Positions 55,301-64,000 of a DNA stretch of 64,000 nt are shown piece by piece. Positions within the stretch are counted from its first letter, which is position 1; every line of letters starts with the position of its first letter. The notes below the pieces were generated by a model. That model searched no databases and was not told where the DNA came from. It was given only the letters and a program-made list of their open reading frames with translations. This DNA is from Siphonodentalium dalli. Taxonomy: Eukaryota; Mollusca; Scaphopoda; Gadilida; Siphonodentaliidae. The stretch is from contig CP136063.1 of assembly GCA_032622095.1 (NCBI GenBank), positions 277,193,426 to 277,257,425 of the forward strand, read 5' to 3'. The position numbers and the translations under genes are program-made.

Positions 55301-55975
55301 TCAAGTATCTATAACCCAATCAAGTCTCTATAACCCAATCAAGTCTCTATAACCCAATCAAGTCTCTATAACCCAATCAAGTCTCTATAACCCAATCAAG
55401 TCTGTATAACCCAATCAAGTCTCTATAACCCAATCGGTCTCTATAACCCAATCAAGTCTCTATAACCCAATCAAGTCTCTATAACCCAATCAAGTATCTA
55501 TAACCCAAACGGTGTCTATAACCCAATCAAGTCTCTATAACCCAAACGGTCTCTATAACCCAAACGGTCTCTATAACCCAATCAAGTCTCTATAACCCAA
55601 ACGGTCTCTATAACCCAATCAAGTCTCTATAACCCAAACGGTGTCTATAACCCAATCAAGTCTCTATAACCCAATCAAGTCTCTATAACCCAATCAAGTC
55701 TCTATAACCCAATCAAGTCTCTATAACCCAAACGGTCTCTATAACCCAATCAAGTCTCTATAACCCAATCAAGTCTCTATAACCCAATCAAGTCTCTATA
55801 ACCCAAACGGTCTCTATAACCCAATCAAGTCTCTATAACCCAATCAAGTCTCTATAACCCAATCAAGTCTCTATAACCCAATCAAGTCTCTATAACCCAA
55901 ACGGTCTCTATAACCCAATCAAGTCTATATAACCCAATCAAGTCTCTATAACCCAATCAAGTCTATATAACCCAA
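52370..55975. repeat. Higher-order satellite block, copy 1 (3,606 bp)
   Basis: Landmark variants recur in the next block at an offset of 3,606: 'aatgaag' 52556/56162, 'aagcgg' 52687/56293, 'tctctaaaa' 53289/56895. Later landmarks shift to 3,624 ('caaccaag' 53801/57425, 'cctaatc' 54808/58432) and 3,512 ('tctgtata' 55401/58913), showing gains and losses of whole monomers after duplication. Confidence 0.88.
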
Positions 55976-58900
55976 ACGGTCTCTATAACCCAATCAAGTC
56001 TCTATAACCCAATCAAGTCTCTATAACCCAATCAAGTCTCTATAACCCAATCAAGTCTCTATAACCCAATCAAGTCTCTATAACCCAATCAAGTCTCTAT
56101 AACCCAAACGGTCTCTATAACCCAATCAAGTCTCTATAACCCAATCAAGTCTCTATAACCCAATGAAGTCTCTATAACCCAAACGGTCTCTATAACCCAA
56201 TCAAGTCTCTATAACCCAAACGGTCTCTATAACCCAATCAAGTCTCTATAACCCAAACGGTCTCTATAACCCAATCAAGTCTCTATAACCCAAGCGGTCT
56301 CTATAACCCAATCAAGTCTCTATAACCCAAACGGTATCTATAACCCAATCAAGTCTCTATAACCCAAACAGTCTCTATAACCCAATCAAGTCTCTATAAC
56401 CCAAACGGTCTCTATAACCCAATCAAGTCTCTATAACCCAATCAAGTCTCTATAACCCAATCAAGTCGCTATAACCCAAACGGTCTCTATAACCCAATCA
56501 AGTCTCTATAACCCAAACGGTCTCTATAACCCAATCAAGTCTCTATAACCCAATCAAGTCTCTATAACCCAATCAAGTCGCTATAACCCAAACGGTCTCT
56601 ATAACCCAATCAAGTCTCTATAACCCAAACGGTCTCTATAACCCAATCAAGTCTCTATAACCCAATCAAGTCTCTATAACCCAAACGGTCTCTATAACCC
56701 AATCAAGTCTCTATAACCCAATCAAGTCTCTATAACCCAATCAAGTCTCTATAACCCAATCAAGTCTCTATAACCCAATCAAGTCTCTATAACCCAAACG
56801 GTCTCTATAACCCAAACGGTCTCTATAACCCAATCAAGTATCTATAACCCAATCAAGTCTCTATAACCCAAACGGTCTCTATAACCCAATCAAGTCTCTA
56901 AAACCCAATCAAGTCTCTATAACCCAAACGGTCTCTATAACCCAAACGGTCTCTATAACCCAATCAAGTATCTATAACCCAATCAAGTCTCTATAACCCA
57001 AACGGTCTCTATAACCCAATCAAGTCTATATAACCCAATCAAGTCTCTATAACCCAAACGGTCTCTATAACCCAATCAAGTCTATATAACCCAAACGGTC
57101 TCTATAACCCAAACGGTCTCTATAACCCAATAAAGTCTCTATAACCCAAACGGTCTCTATAACCCAAACGGTCTCTATAACCCAATCAAGTATCTATAAC
57201 CCAATCAAGTCTCTATAACCCAAACGGTCTCTATAACCCAATCAAGTCTATATAACCCAAACGGTCTCTATAACCCAATCAAGTCTATATAACCCAATCA
57301 AGTCTCTATAACCCAAACGGTCTCTATAACCCAATCAAGTCTATATAACCCAAACGGTCTCTATAACCCAAACGGTCTCTATAACCCAATCAAGTATCTA
57401 TAACCCAATCAAGTCTCTATAACCCAACCAAGTCTCTATAACCCAATCAAGTCTCTATAACCCAAACGGTCTCTATAACCCAATCAAGTCTCTATAACCC
57501 AAACGGTCTCTATAACCCAAACGGTCTCTATAACCCAATCAAGTCTATATAACCCAAACGGTCTCTATAACCTAATCAAGTCTCTATAACCCAAACGGTC
57601 TATATAACCCAATCAAGTCTATATAACCCAATCAAGTCTCTATAACCCAAACGGTCTCTATAACCCAATCAAGTCTCTATAACCCAAACGGTCTCTATAA
57701 CCCAATCAAGTCTCTATAACCCAAACGGTCTCTATAACCCAATCAAGTCTCTATAACCCAATCAAGTCTCTATAACCCAAACGGTCTCTATAACCCAAAC
57801 GGTCTCTATAACCCAATCAAGTCTCTATAACCCAATCAAGTCTCTATAACCCAATCAAGTCTCTATAACCCAATCAAGTCTCTATAACCCAATCAAGTCT
57901 ATATAACCCAATCAAGTCTCTATAACCTAATCAAGTCTCTATAACCCAATCAAGTCTATATAACCCAATCAAGTCTCTATAACCCAATCAAGTCTATATA
58001 ACCCAATCAAGTCTCTATAACCCAATCAAGTCTCTATAACCCAAACGGTCTCTATAACCTAATCAAGTCTCTATAACCCAAACGGTCTCTATAACCCAAT
58101 CAAGTCTATATAACCCAATCAAGTCTCTATAACCCAAACGGTCTCTATAACCCAATCAAGTCTCTATAACCCAAACGGTCTCTATAACCCAATCAAGTCT
58201 CTATAACCCAAACGGTCTCTATAACCCAATCAAGTCTCTATAACCCAATCAAGTCTCTATAACCCAAACGGTCTCTATAACCCAAACGGTCTCTATAACC
58301 CAATCAAGTCTCTATAACCCAATCAAGTCTCTATAACCCAATCAAGTCTCTATAACCCAATCAAGTCTCTATAACCCAATCAAGTCTCTATAACCCAATC
58401 AAGTCTATATAACCCAATCAAGTCTCTATAACCTAATCAAGTCTCTATAACCCAATCAAGTCTCTATAACCCAAACGGTCTCTATAACCCAATCAAGTCT
58501 CTATAACCCAATCAAGTCTCTATAACCCAATCAAGTCTCTATAACCCAAACGGTCTCTATAACCCAATCAAGTCTCTATAACCCAAACGGTCTCTATAAC
58601 CCAATCAAGTCTCTATAACCCAATCAAGTCTCTATAACCCAATCAAGTCTATATAACCCAATCAAGTCTCTATAACCCAATCAAGTCTCTATAACCCAAA
58701 CGGTCTCTATAACCCAATCAAGTCTCTATAACCCAATCAAGTCTCTATAACCCAATCAAGTCTATATAACCCAATCAAGTCTCTATAACCCAACCAAGTC
58801 TCTATAACCCAATCAAGTATCTATAACCCAATCAAGTCTCTATAACCCAATCAAGTCTCTATAACCCAATCAAGTCTCTATAACCCAATCAAGTCTCTAT

Positions 58901-59330
58901 AACCCAATCAAGTCTGTATAACCCAATCAAGTCTCTATAACCCAATCGGTCTCTATAACCCAATCAAGTCTCTATAACCCAATCAAGTCTCTATAACCCA
59001 ATCAAGTATCTATAACCCAAACGGTGTCTATAACCCAATCAAGTCTCTATAACCCAAACGGTCTCTATAACCCAAACGGTCTCTATAACCCAATCAAGTC
59101 TCTATAACCCAAACGGTCTCTATAACCCAATCAAGTCTCTATAACCCAAACGGTGTCTATAACCCAATCAAGTCTCTATAACCCAATCAAGTCTCTATAA
59201 CCCAATCAAGTCTCTATAACCCAATCAAGTCTCTATAACCCAAACGGTCTCTATAACCCAATCAAGTCTCTATAACCCAATCAAGTCTCTATAACCCAAT
59301 CAAGTCTCTATAACCCAAACGGTCTCTATA
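55976..59330. repeat. Higher-order satellite block, copy 2
   Basis: Directly follows copy 1 and repeats its order of A, B and rare variant monomers, starting with seven A monomers then B (as at 52380). Correspondence is lost near 59,330. It is therefore a tandem duplication of a multi-kilobase stretch of the array. Confidence 0.85.
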
Positions 59331-62300
59331 ACCCAATCAAGTCTCTATAACCCAAACGGTCTCTATAACCCAATCAAGTCTCTATAACCCAATCAAGTCT
59401 CTATAACCCAAACGGTCTCTATAACCCAATCAAGTCTCTATAACCCAATCAAGTCTCTATAACCCAAACGGTATCTATAACCCAATCAAGTCTCTATAAC
59501 CCAATCAAGTCTCTATAACCCAATCAAGTCTCTATAACCCAAACGGTCTCTATAACCCAATCAAGTCTCTATAACCCAAACGGTCTCTATAACCCAAACG
59601 GTCTCTATAACCCAATCAAGTCTCTATAACCCAATCAAGTCTCTATAACCCAATCAAGTCTCTATAACCCAATCAAGTCTCTATAACCCAAACGGTCTCT
59701 ATAACCCAATCAAGTCTCTATAACCCAAACGGTCTCTATAACCCAATCAAGTATCTATAACCCAATCAAATCTCTATAACCCAATCAAGTCTCTATAACC
59801 CAATCAAGTCTCTATAACCCAATCAAGTCTCTATATAACCCAAACGGTCTCTATAACCCAATCAAGTCTCTATAACCCAAACGGTCTCTATAACCCAAAC
59901 GGTCTCTATAACCCAAACGGTCTCTATAACCCAAACGGTCTCTATAACCCAATCAAGTCTCTATAACTCAATCAAGTCTCTATAACCCAATCAAGTCTCT
60001 ATAACCCAATCAAGTCTCTATAACTCAATCAAGTCTCTATAACCCAATCAAGTCTCTATAACCCAATCAAGTATCTATAACCCAATCAAGTCTCTATAAC
60101 CCAAACGGTCTCTATAACCCAATCAAGTCTCTATAACCCAAACGGTCTCTATAACCCAATCAAGTCTCTATAACCCAATCAAGTCTCTATAACACAATCA
60201 AGTCTCTATAACCCAATCAAGTCTCTATAACCCAATCAAGTCTCTATAACACAATCAAGTCTCTATAACCCAATCAAGTCTCTATAACCCAATCAAGTCT
60301 CTATAACCCAAACGGTCTCTATAACCCAATCAAGTCTCTATAACCCAATCAAGTCTCTATAACCCAATCAAGTCTCTATAACCCAATCAAGTCTCTATAA
60401 CCCAAACGGTCTCTATAACCCAATCAAGTCTATATAACCCAATCAAGTCTCTATAACCCAATCAAGTCTATATAACCCAAACGGTCTCTATAACCCAATC
60501 AAGTCTATATAACCCAAACGGTCTCTATAACTCAATCAAGTCTATATAACACAATCAAGTCTCTATAACTCAATCAAGTCTCTATAACACAATCAAGTCT
60601 CTATAACCCAATCAAGTCTCTATAACCCAAACGGTCTCTATAACCCAATCAAGTCTATATAACCCAACCAAGTCTCTATAACCCAAACGGTCTCTATAAC
60701 CCAAACGGTCTCTATAACCCAATCAAGTATCTATAACTCAATCAAGTCTCTATAACCCAATCAAGTCTCTATAACCCAATCAAGTCTCTATAACCCAATC
60801 AAGTATCTATAACTCAATCAAGTCTCTATAACCCAATCAAGTCTCTATAACCCAATCAAGTCTCTATAACTCAATCAAGTCTCTATAACCCAATCAAGTC
60901 TCTATAACCCAATCAAGTCTCTATAACCCAATCAAGTCTCTATAACCCAATCAAGTCTCTATAACCCAATCAAGTCTCTATAACCCAATCAAGTCTCTAT
61001 AACCCAATCAAGTCTCTATAACCCAATCAAGTATCTATAACCCAATCAAGTCTCTATAACCCAAACGGTCTCTATAACCCAATCAAGTCTCTATAACCCA
61101 ATCAAGTCTCTATAACTCAAACGGTCTCTATAACCCAATCAAGTCTCTATAACCCAAACGGTCTCTATAACCCAATCAAGTATCTATAACCCAATCAAGT
61201 CTCTATAACCCAATCAAGTCTCTATAACCCAAACGGTCTCTATAACCCAATCAAGTCTCTATAACCCAAACGGTCTCTATATCCCAATCAAGTCTCTATA
61301 ACCCAATTAAGTCTCTATAACCCAAACGGTCTCTATAACCCAATCAAGTCTCTATAACCCAAACGGTCTCTATAACCCAATCAAGTCTGTATAACCCAAT
61401 CAAGTCTCTATAACCCAAACGGTCTCTATAACACAATCAAGTCTCTATAACCCAATCAAGTCTCTATAACCCAAACGGTCTCTATAACCCAAACGGTCTC
61501 TATAACCCAATCAAGTCTCTATAACCCAAACGGTCTCTATAACCCAATCAAGTCTCTATAACCCAATCAAGTCTCTATAACCCAATCAAGTCTCTATAAC
61601 CCAAACGGTCTCTATAACCCAATCAAGTCTCTATAACCCAATCAAGTCTCTATAACCCAATCAAGTCTCTATAACCCAATCAAGTCTCTATAACCCAATC
61701 AAGTCTCTATAACCCAATCAAGTCTCTATAACCCAATCAAGTCTCTATAACCCAAACGGTCTCTATAACCCAATCAAGTCTCTATAACCCAATCAAGTCT
61801 CTATAACCCAAACGGTCTCTATAACCCAAACGGTCTCTATAACCCAATCAAGTCTCTATAACCCAAACGGTCTCTATAACCCAATCAAGTCTCTATAACC
61901 CAATCAAGTCTCTATAACCCAATCAAGTCTCTATAACCCAATCAAGTCTCTATAACCCAAACGGTCTCTATAACCCAAACGGTCTCTATAACCCAATCAA
62001 GTCTATATAACCCAATCAAGTCTCTATAACCCAATCAAGTCTCTATAACCCAAACGATCTCTATAACCCAATCAAGTCTCTATAACCCAATCAAGTCTCT
62101 ATAACCCAATCAAGTCTATATAACCCAATCAAGTCTCTATAACCCAAACGGTCTCTATAATCCAATCAAGTCTCTATAACCCAAACGGTCTCTGTAACCC
62201 AATCAAGTCTCTATAACCCAATCAAGTCTCTATAACCCAAACGGTCGCTGTAACCCAAACGGTCTCTATAACCCAATCAAGTCTCTATAACCCAATCAAG

Positions 62301-64000
62301 TCTCTATAACCCAAACGGTCTCTATAACCCAATCAAGTCTCTATAACCCAAACGGTCTCTATAACCCAAACGGTCTCTATAACCCAATCAAGTCTCTATA
62401 ACCCAATCAAGTCTCTATAACCCAATCAAGTCTCTATAACCCAAACGATCTCTATAACCCAATCAAGTCTATATAACCCAATCAAGTCTCTATAACCCAA
62501 ACGGTCTCTATAATCCAATCAAGTCTCTATAACCCAAACGGTCTCTGTAACCCAATCAAGTCTCTATAACCCAATCAAGTCTCTATAACCCAAACGGTCG
62601 CTGTAACCCAAACGGTCTCTATAACCCAATCAAGTCTCTATAACCCAATCAAGTCTCTATAACCCAAACGGTCTCTATAACCCAATCAAGTCTCTATAAC
62701 CCAATCAAGTCTATATAACCCAAACGGTCTCTATAACCCAATCAAGTCTCTATAACCCAACCAAGTCTCTATAACCCAAACGGTCTCTATAACCCAATCA
62801 AGTCTATATAACCCAATCAAGTCTCTATAACCCAATCAAGTCTCTATAACCCAAACGGTCTCTATAACCCAATCAAGTCTCTATAACCCAAACGGTCTCT
62901 ATAACCCAATCAAGTCTCTATAACCCAATCAAGTCTCTATAACCCAATCAAGTCTCTATAACCCAATCAAGTCTCTATAACCCAAACGGTCTCTATAACC
63001 CAAACGGTCTATATAACCCAATCAAGTCTCTATAACCCAATCAAGTCTCTATAACCCAATCAAGTCTCTATAACCCAATCAAGTCTCTATAACCCAAACG
63101 GTCTCTGTAACCCAATCAAGTCTATATAACCCAATCAAGTCTCTATAACCCAATCAAGTCTCTATAACCCAAACGGTCTCTATAACCCAATCAAGTCTCT
63201 ATAACCCAATCAAGTCTCTATAACCCAAACGGTCGCTGTAACCCAATCAAGTCTCTATAACCCAATCAAGTCTATATAACCCAAACGGTCTCTATAACCC
63301 AATCAAGTCTCTATAACCCAAACGGTCTCTATAACCCAAACGGTCTCTATAACCCAATCAAGTCTCTATAACCCAATCAAGTCTCTATAACCCAATCAAG
63401 TCTCTATAACCCAATCAAGTCTCTATAACCCAATCAAGTCTCTATAACCCAATCAAGTCTATATAACCCAAACGGTCTCTATAACCCAATCAAGTCTCTA
63501 TAACCCAATCAAGTCTCTATAACCCAAACGGTCTCTATAACCCAATCAAGTCTCTATAACCCAAACTGTCTCTATAACCCAATCAAGTCTCTATAACCCA
63601 ATCAAGTCTATATAACCCAAATGGTCTCTGTAACCCAATCAAGTCTCTATAACCCAAATGGTCTCTGTAACCCAATCAAGTCTCTATAACCCAATCAAGT
63701 CTCTATAACCCAATCAAGTCTCTATAACCCAATCAAGTCTCTATAACCCAAACGGTCTCTATAACCCAATCAAGTCTCTATAACCCAAACTGTCTCTATA
63801 ACCCAATCAAGTCTCTATAACCCAATCAAGTCTATATAACCCAAATGGTCTCTGTAACCCAATCAAGTCTCTATAACCCAAATGGTCTCTGTAACCCAAT
63901 CAAGTCTCTATAACCCAAATGGTCTCTGTAACCCAATCAAGTCTCTATAACCCAAATGGTCTCTGTAACCCAATCAAGTCTCTATAACCCAAACGGTCTC

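Larger units (their letters stand above)
47892..64000. repeat. Two-monomer satellite array (18/19 bp), over 16 kb, open at the right edge
   Basis: The array is a continuous head-to-tail string of two monomers: A, 'tctctataacccaatcaag' (19), and B, 'tctctataacccaaacgg' (18). They share the first 13 bases and differ in the tail. By length there are roughly 860 monomers, with A more frequent than B. Runs of A are usually 1-10 long and runs of B 1-4. Rare variants ('tctatata', 'tatctata', 'aatgaag', 'aaactg', 'aagcgg', 'gtcgctgt', 'aaatgg') mark nested duplications. Each monomer holds one TAACCC. Stops occur in all frames, so it is non-coding. The start is sharp at about 47,892. Confidence 0.98.

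Noticed and set aside
47892-64000. CRISPR-like array of short repeats
   Set aside because: Monomers are directly adjacent without unique spacers, the context is a spliced animal gene, and no cas-like genes exist. It is satellite DNA.

Overview
The window looks like nuclear DNA of a marine invertebrate, most plausibly a lophotrochozoan such as a mollusc. This is inferred from an AT-rich base composition, a spliced animal gene with GT-AG introns, many short hairpin-rich transposons, a TTAGGG-type telomere-like tract, and dispersed repeats that read like those of bivalves (a '(ccgt)n' block after a 'tatgcccccgat' lead-in near 46.1 kb, and an array carrying 'agccatcttggattt' at 23.7-26.5 kb). No species can be named from the sequence alone.

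Positions 1-19.47 kb hold the 3' part of one recognisable protein gene on the + strand: CDKAL1, the tRNA t6A37 methylthiotransferase. Nine exons join in frame to give 340 codons plus a stop. They cover the radical-SAM domain from its CxxxCxxC iron-sulphur motif, the TRAM domain and a C-terminal membrane anchor. The N-terminal MTTase domain lies upstream of the window. A poly(A) signal follows the stop within 35 bases. The introns are full of small non-autonomous DNA transposons. Target-site duplications can be read for several: TTAA (piggyBac type), TA (Tc1/mariner type) and 8 bp (hAT type).

From 19.5 to 64 kb I recognise no intact gene. The left part (19.5-40.8 kb) is a mixture of the same transposon families, minisatellites, one decayed non-LTR reverse-transcriptase fragment and tracts of unidentified DNA. 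From 40.88 to 43.55 kb there is a 2.7 kb minisatellite of 21/23-base units. From 47.89 kb to the window end there is at least 16.1 kb of an 18/19-base satellite. It is built from two alternating monomers and carries nested segmental duplications of 956 and 3,606 bases.

The most unusual structure is a mobile-element family with two copies, at 22.33-22.66 kb and 37.93-38.48 kb. Each begins with a hairpin of about 145 bases interrupted at three fixed levels by facing CGAG/CGAG motifs (predicted tandem G.A mismatches). The stem sequences differ between copies but keep their pairing through compensatory changes. The second copy sits inside another transposon whose empty counterpart is present at 16.5 kb, so the insertion ends can be read directly.
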